Positions 24,971-34,901 are shown, numbered from the stretch's first letter. The stretch: DNA of 64,000 bases from Nostoc sp. TCL240-02 (GCF_013343235.1 NZ_CP040094.1:5699001-5763000), one strand, 5' to 3'. Notes: a model not told the origin generated them from the sequence alone. Numbers and translations are program-made.

Positions 24971-27607
24971 TTATGGCTCACTTAAGAAGTCGTTAATAGC
25001 GTGTAATAATTGACGGTAAGTGTAAGGCTTCTTCAAAAATATATTAATACCAGCGTTAGCAGCCTCGACTATTTGGCCGTCTGTCACCATGCCGCTGATG
25101 CCCATAATCTTGACTTGTGGATTCATTTGTTGCATTATGCCAATTGCAGTTAACCCATCCATTGACGGCATCATCATATCCATCAATACCATACTGATTT
25201 GATTTTGATGCTGGGCATATAATGAGATTGCCTCAATGCCATTAATAGCTGTCAGGGTTTTGTAATTGTGGTCTTCTAGCAAAGTTTTGCTAATCTCCAG
25301 GATAGCGGCTTCATCATCTACAACTAGAATTAATTCTCCGTTGCCATTGGGCAATTCCAATTTCTCTGCTTGTTGCTTTGTACTTTTGTTCAAAGCTGGT
25401 AGATACACTTGGAATTGGGAACCTTTGCTTACCTCACTAGACACTTTCACAAAACCATTGTGGTTTTTGACAATCCCAATCACAGTTGACAAACCTAAGC
25501 CAGTGCCTTTGCCTGGTTCTTTGGTTGTGAAAAATGGTTCAAAAATTCGCTCCAAAATTACTGGAGAAATCCCAAATCCTGTATCTGAAATAGTTATGAC
25601 TATATAAGGGCCCACCTGGGCATTTAGATTCATCTTGGCAAAATTTTCATCAACGAATAAATTTTCCGCAGAGATAGATAATGTACCGCCTTTAGGCATT
25701 GCATCACGAGCGTTGACGCACAAATTCATTAACACCTGATGAATTTGAGTCGGATCTGCCAAGATAGTCCAGAGTTTATGTCTAGGTAGATTATTGATAA
25801 TTGCGATCGATTTTGGAAATGTACTTTGGACAATTTGCTCAATTTCTAACAGTAGGTGTTCTGTTTGTAAAGAAATGCCGTTGCCTTCAGATCGACGAGA
25901 AAAAGTCATAATTTGCTTGACCAAATCCGCCGCCCGTTTAGAGTTATGTTCAAGAAGCTTCAGGAGTTGTTGATCGCGTGCATCTAGATTGGGAAGTTTG
26001 AGCGCTAACATTTCTACTGAGGACAGAATGGGCGTAAGGATATTGTTGAGGTCGTGGGCAATGCCACTTGCCAACGTGCCAAGACTCTCTAGGCGCTGGG
26101 CACGGAGAAATTGGGCCAGGAGTTGTTTTTTTTCTGTGATGTCGGTATCAACAGAAAGGATGGATTTGGGTTGCTCTGCTTCATCACGCATCAGTGTCCA
26201 TCGGCTTTCCACGATAATTTCTTTGCCGCCCTTTGTCACTTTATGTAACTCACCTTGCCATAAACCAGAGTTAGTAATATTTGTTAAAGCCACTTGTAAC
26301 TGCTGTGAGCTTTCTTTGCACAGCAACTCCTCCAGGTTCTTTCCCAAAGCTTCATAAGCTTCCCAACCATATAGACGTTCTGCACCTTGATTCCAGAATA
26401 AAATTTGGTTTTGGAAATTTCGCACGATAATCGCATCAGAAGCGATATCTAATAAAGCTGCTTGCTCGCGGATTTTCTGTTCTGCCCATTTGCGCTCAAT
26501 GGTCGTAGCCAATATATTAGCGATCGCTTGCAAAAAGTGAATATCATTTTGGGTAAACTCCCGATGTCTAGTTGTGTGTGCGCCTAAAACACCCAGAGGT
26601 TGTTTTTGACCTTGAATGATGACACTAAGTCCACTGATCACTGAGTGGTTAATTAATAACGGTGGTCCTTGAAACCGTGTTTCTTTCCGCAGGTCACAAA
26701 CAATGACTGGCTCATGGGAAAGTAGTGTATATGAAGCCTGAGTCTCATTCCCTCCACCTAATTCTAATTTAAAATTTCCCACTAGCCCTGGCTGCCAACC
26801 GACTCCTGATCGCAACAATAAGCTGTTCTGCTCTGGAAGCAGTTCTAAAACTTTACTGTATTCCACCTCAAGGCTTTGAGTAACCAGGACAACAGCTTCG
26901 TCCATTAATTTGTAAAGGTCGATATTAGCTAGAGCTAACTGACCCAATTTAGCTACGGCTGCTTGCTGGCGCACACGTGCTCTTAAACCCGATTCCACCC
27001 GCTTGCGTTCAGCGAGTTCAGTATGTACCTGCTCATAAAGTTGAGATTGCTGGATGGCAATACCCACCTGTACTGCCAATTGTTTGAGAAAATCGATTTC
27101 CCAGGTCTGCCATTGGCGGGGTGCTGCACACTGGTTAGCAACTAATAATCCCCACAATTTTTTTCCTTGCAAAATTGGGACTGCCAAGTTTGCCCTGACT
27201 TGAAACTGAGTAAGTAAATCGCGGTGGCATTCAGTCAGACCTGCTGTATAAATATCTGCAATAGCTTGGATGCGCCCATGTTTGTACTCCTCGCCGCGAG
27301 TTTCCATGAAATAAGTGTCTTGAACTTGGGTATTCAGGATAGCAATCCAACGATCATCAACAGACTCTACCACCACCACCCCAGTGTAGTCTGGTTCAAA
27401 CTGATACATGAACACTCGATCTACTTGCAGGAATTGACGGACTTCAGTAACGGTGGTATTGATAACCTTGTCCAAATTCAAACTCTGGCGGATGCGCTGG
27501 GCAATTGCCATCACCAGTCGCTGCCATTGAATTTGCTGTTGTAGTGCCTCCTCTGCCTGCTGACATTCTGTGAGGTAGCACATTGAATTAAATTCATCAT
27601 TGTTCAT
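24971..27607 (-). CDS. Hybrid histidine kinase with cyanobacteriochrome-like GAF
   Basis: This 878-residue soluble protein carries GAF1 (about 30-190), GAF2 (about 210-375), PAS (about 385-495), HisKA (GIAHDLNNILTPIL), HATPase (CVNARDAMPKGG, ISDTGFGISP, GKGTGLGLS) and a C-terminal receiver domain (VLMDMMMPSMDG, KK at the conserved Lys). GAF1 contains GRIQAIADIYTAGLTECHRD, where C127-H128 match the Cys-His that binds bilins in cyanobacteriochromes. The second DXCF cysteine, expected 28 residues earlier, is Tyr (D97-T-Y99-F). It may therefore be a bilin photosensor of the non-DXCF type, or a GAF that has lost its chromophore. No partner gene is adjacent. Confidence 0.88.
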   Translation of the reverse strand: MNNDEFNSMCYLTECQQAEEALQQQIQWQRLVMAIAQRIRQSLNLDKVINTTVTEVRQFLQVDRVFMYQFEPDYTGVVVVESVDDRWIAILNTQVQDTYFMETRGEEYKHGRIQAIADIYTAGLTECHRDLLTQFQVRANLAVPILQGKKLWGLLVANQCAAPRQWQTWEIDFLKQLAVQVGIAIQQSQLYEQVHTELAERKRVESGLRARVRQQAAVAKLGQLALANIDLYKLMDEAVVLVTQSLEVEYSKVLELLPEQNSLLLRSGVGWQPGLVGNFKLELGGGNETQASYTLLSHEPVIVCDLRKETRFQGPPLLINHSVISGLSVIIQGQKQPLGVLGAHTTRHREFTQNDIHFLQAIANILATTIERKWAEQKIREQAALLDIASDAIIVRNFQNQILFWNQGAERLYGWEAYEALGKNLEELLCKESSQQLQVALTNITNSGLWQGELHKVTKGGKEIIVESRWTLMRDEAEQPKSILSVDTDITEKKQLLAQFLRAQRLESLGTLASGIAHDLNNILTPILSSVEMLALKLPNLDARDQQLLKLLEHNSKRAADLVKQIMTFSRRSEGNGISLQTEHLLLEIEQIVQSTFPKSIAIINNLPRHKLWTILADPTQIHQVLMNLCVNARDAMPKGGTLSISAENLFVDENFAKMNLNAQVGPYIVITISDTGFGISPVILERIFEPFFTTKEPGKGTGLGLSTVIGIVKNHNGFVKVSSEVSKGSQFQVYLPALNKSTKQQAEKLELPNGNGELILVVDDEAAILEISKTLLEDHNYKTLTAINGIEAISLYAQHQNQISMVLMDMMMPSMDGLTAIGIMQQMNPQVKIMGISGMVTDGQIVEAANAGINIFLKKPYTYRQLLHAINDFLSEP

Positions 27608-28042
27608 CTGTAATATGCCTGATTTAATTCCATTAGGTTGTCAATACCTGTAGTGACTGCTGGTTATGCCTCTGGGCTATTGTCTGTAACCCATACTTTG
27701 TAGAAATAGATATAGTTAAAATTATCTGAATAATGCAAGGATATTAATCTTACGGCAGTTGTTATTTCTATAGTTCTTCCTTAAGAGGTATGCCGATTCA
27801 ATATATGTTTTCTTTATTGCACCATAAATTATCATTTGTAACAACTTACAATAACTGTATGTATTTTAAGTTATTGAATGAAACAAGGGGATCAATCAGG
27901 CTTAAACACAATTTTTTACTCTGTTTTGACCATTAGGAATTAAATTAATCCTTACTGATAAACTATTATAAAAAAGTGGCATTCATTTGTATAAACTGAA
28001 TACCACTCTCTATTTATTCAAATTATCGATGACAGAGATATT
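27608..28042. other. Noncoding spacer, AT-rich
   Basis: Nothing gene-like is seen. It presumably holds the promoter of the hybrid kinase (minus strand) and the end of the giant repeat protein's transcript. No convincing hairpin was found. Confidence 0.5.
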
Positions 28043-31000
28043 TTACCCAAGTAGAGTTATCCCATTCACAGCGATCGCACCTGCGATCGCACTGGCACAA
28101 AGGGAAGTGATCGCTGTCCCAAATATCCACCAAGCAGCATTGGCAACGGTTTTTTTGCTTTCTTCGGCTTGCTTTTTAGCTTGCTGTTGGATGGCTTTCA
28201 AACGTTTTTGGGTTTCTTTCTGGATGCGTTCGGCTCGTTGCAATACGCCATCCCGCGCTGTTTCTATTTGGTCGATAATCCGGTTAGCGTCTGCTTCAGA
28301 GATATCCTCACGAGAACTGATAACAGCAACTAAGGTGTCACGATCAAATTGACTGAGGCGATCGCGCAATGCTTCAAATCCAGCTTGCGGATCATCGAAT
28401 ACTTTGGAAAAGTCTTGCTTAATGCCTTCATAATTGAGTTCGGAACGATCCAGGGAGTTAAGATAGTTGCGAACTTTGGCAAAAATTCCATCCAGCACTG
28501 ACTGCACCTTCTGCTGAATCTGCTGGAATTGTTCGACAATGGAACTGCGGACAGAATCAATTTGATCCACAATTCGGTTAGCTTCTTCTTCTGAGATATC
28601 CTCACGTTGGGATAACAGCGCCACGATTGTGGAACGGTCAAATTTTGAGGCGCGATCGCTCAAACTTCCAATTCCAGCGCGGGGAGAAGACAACAGCAAT
28701 TGTAAATCGCGTTTGATTCCTTCGGGATTGAGTTCGTCTTTGTTGGTATTACGCAGATATTCTTCAAGATTGGCTTCAAAATCTAAAGCTTGTTGAGCAG
28801 TACGCTTGGCTAAACGCCGTGGCGCTCTTAGAATATCACCAATAGCATCTTGTACACGATCAATGATCTGATTAACTTGGTCTTGGCTCAAGTCTCCACG
28901 CTGACTCACGAGTTGCACCAAGGTTTCTCGATCGACATGAGATAAGCGATCGCGCAGTCCTAAGGCTCCAGCTTTAGGATCGTCGAGTAATTTTTCCAAA
29001 TCGCTTCTAATACCTTCTGGATCGAGTTCTTCCAAGTTGGTATTGCGGAGATATTCGGCGATCGCTTTTGTAGTTTTTTCGTACTGTTCTTTCGCCTGCT
29101 GCGGTACTTGCAAAATATTATCTCGGACAGCTTCAATCTGATCGAGAGTTTCGTTTACCTGTTCTTCGCTCAAATCTTGACGCTGACTGAGCAATTGTAC
29201 CAATGTGTCGCGGTCAAATTGCGATAAGCGCGATCGTAATAGGTTAATTCCGGCTTGCGGATCGTCTAGTAAAATTCTAAACTCGCGTTTGATACCTTCA
29301 GGATTGAGTTCGTCTTTATTAGTATTCCGCAGATAGTTTTCAACTCTTTGACGCAGTTCATCGGCTTTCGCTTTTGCTTGTTCTTGCAATTCTCTAGCAC
29401 GATTCAAGATATTATCGCGGTTGCGTTCGAGTTGACTAACTATATTATTAGCTTCTTCGTCGCTGACATCTTGACGCTGTTGCAGCAATTGGACAAAAGT
29501 ATCGCGGTCAAATTGTCCGAAGCGGCTACTTAAATCTTCAAAACCAGCTTCTGGATCTTCTACTAACTTGGCAAAGTCCCGTTCAATACCTTCAGGGTTG
29601 AGTTCTTCTTTCCCAGTGGAACGGAGATAATCTTCGATGCGCGTGCGGAAATTTTGCCCTTTTTCTCGTGCTTCGGTCTGTTTTACAGTCTCTAAAACTT
29701 CCAAGCGATCGCTTTCCATTTGTTCGGCAATTTCTTTCACCCTGGGTTCACTGAGATCGTCTCGCTGTTTCAGCAAGTTGGTGAAATATTCTTGATTGAT
29801 TTCTTCCAACTCCCGTCTCACAGTTGTCGGATCTGCGTTTACGTCATAGATGACTTCTTTAAATTCATCTACTAGCGTAATTCGATTAAAATGCCAAGGG
29901 AATGAATTCAATATGTAATCTTCGACATCCGCTTTAATCGTGTTTTCAAGTGATATTGGTAATTTTGCAGATACTTGCTCAGTGGCTTGCTCTCTAAACT
30001 TTTGAAATTGTTCTGTTACTTGCTCGACATCGACATCTTGAACTTTTTCTTTCAACTTTTGCAACTGAGTTGTAATTTTGTTCACATCGATATTAGAAAG
30101 GTTGACCCGTTCAAGAACTGCTGGTGCGGCAGCGCTCAAACCATATCGAATAGCTTGTTTAATTACACCATTACCATTACCACCTCCAACTGTAACCAAT
30201 TGTTGAAGCCGTTCACCCAATTGCTCAGAATTGAGTTCTTCAGGAGTAGCAGACTTAAGTAAATTAATTACTTGTTCTGTGGGATTTTGACGATTAAAAG
30301 CTTGTTGCCAAGCACCTTGAAGTTGGTCAGCAATGCCATTGATATCCTCTTTAGATAAATCTGTGCGAGTGCTGATTAAATCAACAAATGTTTGACGATT
30401 GACATTTTGTAATAAATCGCTATTAGCAACAGATTGTAAATCTGTATCTTTAAGAAGTTGGTCAAATTGGTTGCGAATTTCTTTAACATCCAGCTTTGGC
30501 AATTGCAGAGAACTTAAAGAACTTTGGAGAGTATTTTTAATCCCTTCAGAATCAAAACCTGAAGTTAATTCCCGCCGAACTGCGGCTGTAATCTCTTCGG
30601 CAGTCGAAACTAACTGTTTTTTTGCAGTATTAGCACCGATACCAGCAGTTGCTGTACCCATCAGAGCTTGAAAACCAGAAGTAACAGTATTAGAAATAGA
30701 ACCAATTAAAGAACCTACAGCTGATGAACCCAACCAAATTACTAGTGAAAAATAGGTAGACCAGATGACTACACCAATAATTGATCCTAAGAATGCGCTT
30801 TCAATTAAGCTAAGTTTTACAGCTAGAAAGCAAGCAATAAATAATGCAATGCTCGCAGTTATTAACACCCAAGCGCCAATTTTGCTTTGAACCTTACGAA
30901 TTGTCTTACCTAAACTTTCTGATTCATCATCGGAATCTGAATCAATTTCCCAAGATGAAATTCCGACAGCAACTGAAAAGTTTGTGAATAACAATTGAAA

Positions 31001-31144
31001 AGCAAATGCCATCGAAACCCCAGCCAGTAATGCCACCAAGAATTTAGATCCAGAAAAAAGCACTGATGCTTCTTCTGGAGTTAGTACTTCCTGAGCTACA
31101 ATTGTTGGCGCTAATCCTAAAATAGTTGGAACACTTTGAAACAT
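28043..31144 (-). CDS. Giant membrane protein with five ~95-residue helical repeats
   Basis: This codes for 1033 residues. The N-terminus has hydrophobic segments near 30-60, 93-115 and 118-160, and the C-terminus has one more (WWIFGTAITSLCASAIAGAI). In between are helical repeats starting YLRNTNKDELNPEGI and containing FDRDTLVQLLSQRQDLS and a closing coiled coil. Five clear copies (about residues 480-1000) follow two degenerate ones. The repeats are acidic, polar and probably lie on one side of the membrane as an extended rod. No enzyme motif is seen. The function is unknown, possibly an envelope scaffold. It is divergent from the stress-type genes at 31659 onward, with a 514-base spacer between them. 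Confidence 0.75.
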   Translation of the reverse strand: MFQSVPTILGLAPTIVAQEVLTPEEASVLFSGSKFLVALLAGVSMAFAFQLLFTNFSVAVGISSWEIDSDSDDESESLGKTIRKVQSKIGAWVLITASIALFIACFLAVKLSLIESAFLGSIIGVVIWSTYFSLVIWLGSSAVGSLIGSISNTVTSGFQALMGTATAGIGANTAKKQLVSTAEEITAAVRRELTSGFDSEGIKNTLQSSLSSLQLPKLDVKEIRNQFDQLLKDTDLQSVANSDLLQNVNRQTFVDLISTRTDLSKEDINGIADQLQGAWQQAFNRQNPTEQVINLLKSATPEELNSEQLGERLQQLVTVGGGNGNGVIKQAIRYGLSAAAPAVLERVNLSNIDVNKITTQLQKLKEKVQDVDVEQVTEQFQKFREQATEQVSAKLPISLENTIKADVEDYILNSFPWHFNRITLVDEFKEVIYDVNADPTTVRRELEEINQEYFTNLLKQRDDLSEPRVKEIAEQMESDRLEVLETVKQTEAREKGQNFRTRIEDYLRSTGKEELNPEGIERDFAKLVEDPEAGFEDLSSRFGQFDRDTFVQLLQQRQDVSDEEANNIVSQLERNRDNILNRARELQEQAKAKADELRQRVENYLRNTNKDELNPEGIKREFRILLDDPQAGINLLRSRLSQFDRDTLVQLLSQRQDLSEEQVNETLDQIEAVRDNILQVPQQAKEQYEKTTKAIAEYLRNTNLEELDPEGIRSDLEKLLDDPKAGALGLRDRLSHVDRETLVQLVSQRGDLSQDQVNQIIDRVQDAIGDILRAPRRLAKRTAQQALDFEANLEEYLRNTNKDELNPEGIKRDLQLLLSSPRAGIGSLSDRASKFDRSTIVALLSQREDISEEEANRIVDQIDSVRSSIVEQFQQIQQKVQSVLDGIFAKVRNYLNSLDRSELNYEGIKQDFSKVFDDPQAGFEALRDRLSQFDRDTLVAVISSREDISEADANRIIDQIETARDGVLQRAERIQKETQKRLKAIQQQAKKQAEESKKTVANAAWWIFGTAITSLCASAIAGAIAVNGITLLG

Positions 31145-31658
31145 AATATTTTCTCACTTGCACTTAATTAAATACCCATTTATAAAATGGCTTATTTATC
31201 AGCTTAATTATCAACTATCTAAGCTGACACTTTCTTAGGTAATAGGTTTGTTTGCCAAAAGTCGTATTTTAAAATTTATTATTTTTCCGTTAGGCAAAAA
31301 CTTTTAATTTGCTAATTTTGTCACATTTTTACACAATAAATGTTTTTGCTATAAAAGTGATATATAAAAAATAATCTAAGTACACAGCAGTTCTTGAAAG
31401 GGTGAATTACTGTTTTAGACATAATAAATCAATGTTTTTTATGTCAATCTCTAGCAAAAATTTTAGAAATATAAAATATGAGTATTTAGAAAAGCCGGAT
31501 TTTATAAATATTCATTTAGATAAAAATACCTATACCTAATGATAGAGACAAAAATTCTTCCAAGCGATTGATGAAACAAAAATCTAAACATGTATTAATA
31601 AGGGTATTACAAACTATAAATTTGTGAATAATTTATTGTTGCTGAGGAGAAAAAGATA
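31145..31658. other. Divergent promoter region, no gene
   Basis: This AT-rich spacer lies between two divergent genes. Nothing coding is seen. GAGGAG about 12 bases before the ATG at 31659 is a strong ribosome binding site for the downstream gene. Confidence 0.5.
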
Positions 31659-32939
31659 ATGGTTGTAGGTGTACATAAACGTGCTGTAGGTGTATTTTCT
31701 AATCGTCGAGATGTTGAACATGCGCTACATGAACTGAAAAAAGTCGGCTTTGATATGAACAGAGTCTCTGTCATTACGCAAGATGGAGACAGAGAAGATA
31801 TTGCTGGTGCTGAAGTGCGCGATCGCGTTGGTGATAAATCTGATGAAGGTGCTAAAGTTGGAGCCGCTACAGGCGGTGCTTTGGGTGGATTAACTGGTTT
31901 GTTAGTCGGTCTTGGTACTTTAGCAATTCCAGGAATTGGGCCAATCATGCTGGCTGGAGCCGCAGCAACTACTCTAGCTACAACTCTTGCTGGTGCTGGG
32001 ATCGGTGCGGTAGCTGGTAGTTTGCTTGGTGCATTGATTGGTTTAGGAATTCCTGAAGAACGAGCTAGAGTTTACGACGAACGTGTAAGACGAGGACACT
32101 ATTTAGTAATCCTTGATGGCACAGATACAGAAATCGCTAGAGCAGAAGCAATTCTCCATCAGCGTGGTGTCGAAGAGTTTGGTATTTACGACAACCCAGA
32201 TGCGAGAAATGCTGATTATGTCGCTCCAACCCATAATGTAAATGTGGCTCATAGTGGTGTTGCTAGACGCGCGATCGGAGTCTTTCCTCATCGCCGAGAT
32301 GCAGAAGCAGCACTCACAGAATTACGAGATGCAGGTTTTCCCTTAAGTAGAGTCTCCATCATCGCCAAAAATACAGACGGTCAGGGGATCGCTGGTGTAG
32401 ATGTAGATAGAAATGTTGGAACAGGTAATAAAGCGGACGATGGTGCTAAAACTGGAGCAGCTACAGGCGGTGTTCTAGGCGGCTTGACTGGCTTATTAGT
32501 AGGTCTTGGAACTCTAGCAATTCCTGGAGTTGGACCTGTGATTGCTGGTGGCGCAGTAGCAACAGCTTTGGCCACAACCTTAGCTGGTGGTGCAATCGGT
32601 GCAGCTGCTGGCGGTATTGTTGGCGCACTGGTTGGCTTGGGAATTCCTGAAGACAGAGCGCGGGTATATAGCGATCGCTTCCAAAGAGGCGACTACTTGG
32701 TAATTATCGATGGTACGGAAGCTGAAATCCACCAAGCTGAAGCGATTCTCAACCGTCGAGGTATTGAAGAATTTGCTATTTATGATGCCACTGATTTAGG
32801 CGAACATCGACCAGGTTCTGACCGAGTAATCCATCATGACACAGCAGTAGCCAATCCCATTCACCCCAATCATTCAACAGAGCCTCATATTAACGATCCT
32901 GCTGTAGTCATTGTTGACCGTCGTGATGAAACACTTTAA
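31659..32939 (+). CDS. Tandem general-stress-protein-17M domain protein
   Basis: This 426-residue protein has two copies of the same unit. Each starts RAVGVFSNRRDVEHAL / RAIGVFPHRRDAEAAL and continues with a Gly/Ala-rich hydrophobic hairpin (GAATGGALGGLTGLLVGLG / GAATGGVLGGLTGLLVGLG). Each ends ARVYDERVRRGHYLVILDG / ARVYSDRFQRGDYLVIIDG. The ferredoxin-like ends match the GSP17M/YflT family; the glycine-zipper-like centre could insert into membranes. The C-terminal 45 residues are polar and His-rich. Family members are stress-induced; no biochemical role is established. Confidence 0.82.
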   Translation: MVVGVHKRAVGVFSNRRDVEHALHELKKVGFDMNRVSVITQDGDREDIAGAEVRDRVGDKSDEGAKVGAATGGALGGLTGLLVGLGTLAIPGIGPIMLAGAAATTLATTLAGAGIGAVAGSLLGALIGLGIPEERARVYDERVRRGHYLVILDGTDTEIARAEAILHQRGVEEFGIYDNPDARNADYVAPTHNVNVAHSGVARRAIGVFPHRRDAEAALTELRDAGFPLSRVSIIAKNTDGQGIAGVDVDRNVGTGNKADDGAKTGAATGGVLGGLTGLLVGLGTLAIPGVGPVIAGGAVATALATTLAGGAIGAAAGGIVGALVGLGIPEDRARVYSDRFQRGDYLVIIDGTEAEIHQAEAILNRRGIEEFAIYDATDLGEHRPGSDRVIHHDTAVANPIHPNHSTEPHINDPAVVIVDRRDETL

Positions 32940-33059
32940 TCCAAAGTAGTTTTCACTGATACTAATTACACACAATTGCAAGACCAATAATTCAAAAACT
33001 TGCTCCTCACTTCACGGTAAAAATCAACAAATTTCACTTTCCGATTGCGAATTAAATCT

Positions 33060-33521
33060 ATGAAAAAGCTAACCCCCTTCTTAATTAGCACCCTTTTAGT
33101 TTTTGGTGTTGCTGCTTGTGATAACGCTTCTAAAACAAGCGAATCTGCACCGAATAATCCTAATGAAGCTCCACAATCACCAAGTGTACAGACAACAGAA
33201 GCTTCTCAAAAAGACGCACAAAGTGAAACTCGCAGAAGACAACTTGATTCTGATATCCGAGCCCGCGAACAGCGCAATAATACCACTGGTGGCGATACAG
33301 ATAGAGCTAAAGGTGACTTAGCAAGTGAAGTTCGATCCAAGTTAGAGGCAAACATACCCAAGGGTCAACTAACAGTTGATGCCACAAAGGATGGAGTTGT
33401 GACTGTCGGAGGAACTGTTAACAATCAGCAAGAGTTGGCTAAAATTGAAACTTTAGCTAAAGAAATCAAAGGTGTGAAAAGTGTAGTTGTTAAAACAACT
33501 GTTGCCCCACCAACAAGGTAA
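33060..33521 (+). CDS. BON-domain lipoprotein
   Basis: This codes for 153 residues from ATG 33060. The signal peptide ends in a lipobox (LVFGVAAC), so the mature protein is lipid-anchored. A low-complexity Ser/Asn/Gln linker and a basic stretch (RRRQLDSDIRAREQR) lead to a BON domain (LASEVRSKLEANIPKGQLTV, GVVTVGGTVNNQQEL, IKGVKSVV). BON domains bind phospholipid surfaces or peptidoglycan; OsmY is the known stress-induced example. It lies 120 bases after the GSP17M gene on the same strand. Confidence 0.87.
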   Translation: MKKLTPFLISTLLVFGVAACDNASKTSESAPNNPNEAPQSPSVQTTEASQKDAQSETRRRQLDSDIRAREQRNNTTGGDTDRAKGDLASEVRSKLEANIPKGQLTVDATKDGVVTVGGTVNNQQELAKIETLAKEIKGVKSVVVKTTVAPPTR

Positions 33522-33542
33522 GTAGCTAACAATAAATCCGAG

Positions 33543-33619
33543 TGAGTAGGTAGAGAAAAATCAATTTATATTTTCCTACTCAACCTTAATGGTCAGTTAT
33601 ACTTATTGCTGACCATTAA
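33543..33619 (+). terminator. Two hairpins after the BON lipoprotein gene
   Basis: TGAGTAGG (33543-33550) pairs with CCTACTCA (33575-33582), and TTAATGGTCAG (33586-33596) with CTGACCATTAA (33609-33619). Either could end the upstream transcript. Confidence 0.55.
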
Positions 33620-33701
33620 TAATTGACAACTGACGACTTTAATGATTATATTTATTGATGCTCAGTTCAGTTACAGAAACTTTTGTAATAATTGAAAAAC
33701 T

Positions 33702-34133
33702 ATGGAAACCGAACAACAGCAACGTGAATCCATCAATACTTCAATACCACAAAGTGTGCTAGCACTTGAAGGTGTAGATGCAAATTTGCCAAAGTTACCG
33801 CCAGCATCGGAACCGGAATCTCAATGGCAGCAAATTAGCAGACAAGTTTCTCAATTTTTGCAGAAACTACCCGACTACTTAGGTAGCTTTTTTCAGGACT
33901 ATAAGCAGCCTCTAATAACTGTTGCTTTAATTTTAGCTGCCATTGTTACAGCAAAGTTAGTGCTAGCACTACTAGATGCAATCAATGATATTCCATTACT
34001 ATCACCACTCTTTGAATTAGTGGGAATTGGTTATGCCAGTTGGTTTATTTTCCGTTATCTACTAAAAGCTTCAACTCGGCAAGAATTAGCTGATGAAATT
34101 CAATCCCTCAAAAATCAATTTGTGGGCGAATAA
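33702..34133 (+). CDS. CAAD-domain (CURT1-like) membrane protein
   Basis: This 143-residue protein has a polar N-terminus of about 65 residues, an amphipathic helix (KLPDYLGSFFQDYKQ), two membrane helices (PLITVALILAAIVTAKLVLA and LFELVGIGYASWFIFRYLL) and a C-terminal ASTRQELADEIQSLKNQ helix. This is the CAAD arrangement, shared with CURT1 proteins that bend thylakoid membranes and with the domain appended to some cyanobacterial aminoacyl-tRNA synthetases. It stands alone here without a synthetase. A thylakoid role is inferred from the family only. Confidence 0.85.
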   Translation: METEQQQRESINTSIPQSVLALEGVDANLPKLPPASEPESQWQQISRQVSQFLQKLPDYLGSFFQDYKQPLITVALILAAIVTAKLVLALLDAINDIPLLSPLFELVGIGYASWFIFRYLLKASTRQELADEIQSLKNQFVGE

Positions 34134-34185
34134 ACTTTCTAACCATTCAACAAGTACACTACATTATGGTAGAAATTTATAGACC

Positions 34186-34219
34186 TTTAAGACAAGGAGC
34201 TTAAACTCCTTGTCTTAAA
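34186..34219 (+). terminator. Strong hairpin terminator after the CAAD gene
   Basis: TTTAAGACAAGGAG (34186-34199) pairs over all 14 bases with CTCCTTGTCTTAAA (34206-34219) around a 6-base loop, 53 bases past the stop codon. Confidence 0.75.
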
Positions 34220-34403
34220 AGATTAAATGTAAATTAATAATATTTACCTGAATTAATATTAATCTTTTGATACACCGGAAGATAGAGGATGTAATACTCT
34301 TTTTAATTTTAAATCACTTCTAAAGATAGTAGTTCAGAGATTAAAAAAAGCTTAATCTAGTTTTTGAAGTTATTTAATAGATTCTTTTACGAGGACATAA
34401 ATT

Positions 34404-34811
34404 ATGGCTAATGAAGCAGTTAAGAGAGATATAGATTCATCCGATCGGGCTGAAGTAGATACTTATGATCGCGGCATTATTCCAGCCGAAACAGCTGCTC
34501 GGATCGAAAGAGAAGGAGGCAACTACAAAACACTCCCTACAGAAGAAAGGGAGGCAGATGCAGCTACAGATGACCAAACCGATCCAGAAAGTGTACGCAC
34601 AACTGACGGATATACCGTAGACAAAGAAGGTTTGTTGAACAACTATGCAGTTGAACCAGAAATGTACTACGAAGAACCAGGTGATGCACGCAAACAAGCA
34701 GCAGAAGATACTGCACAACGTGTTGAAGAACTTGGAGAAGTTAATCAGGATGAAGAAGGCAAGTTGACCGAAAAGGGTGACAAACGCGGTAGAGGCCCAG
34801 GAGTAATTTAA
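34404..34811 (+). CDS. Acidic, probably disordered small protein
   Basis: This codes for 135 residues with a very high content of Glu, Asp, Lys and Arg, no hydrophobic core and no membrane segment. Motif-like pieces are DRGIIPAETAARIEREGGNY, TTDGYTVDKEGLLNNYAVEP and a basic-acidic tail ending GDKRGRGPGVI. The composition resembles hydrophilic stress proteins, but no family is recognised. GAGGA lies about eight bases before the ATG. It has its own hairpin terminator, so it is likely a single transcription unit. Confidence 0.7.
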   Translation: MANEAVKRDIDSSDRAEVDTYDRGIIPAETAARIEREGGNYKTLPTEEREADAATDDQTDPESVRTTDGYTVDKEGLLNNYAVEPEMYYEEPGDARKQAAEDTAQRVEELGEVNQDEEGKLTEKGDKRGRGPGVI

Positions 34812-34870
34812 TTAACAAGTATCCTTTTGGTGGGTGCAATTACACGTAAAAAGGCTAAATAGGTAGTTTT

Positions 34871-34901
34871 TAGAGACGTAATTATAGTTATTGCGTCTCT
34901 A
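34871..34901 (+). terminator. Hairpin terminator after the acidic protein gene
   Basis: TAGAGACG at 34871-34878 pairs with CGTCTCTA at 34894-34901, extended by AAT/ATT, and is followed by TTTATAT. It begins 60 bases after the stop. The stem words resemble the GAGACGCGATT palindrome family. Confidence 0.6.
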
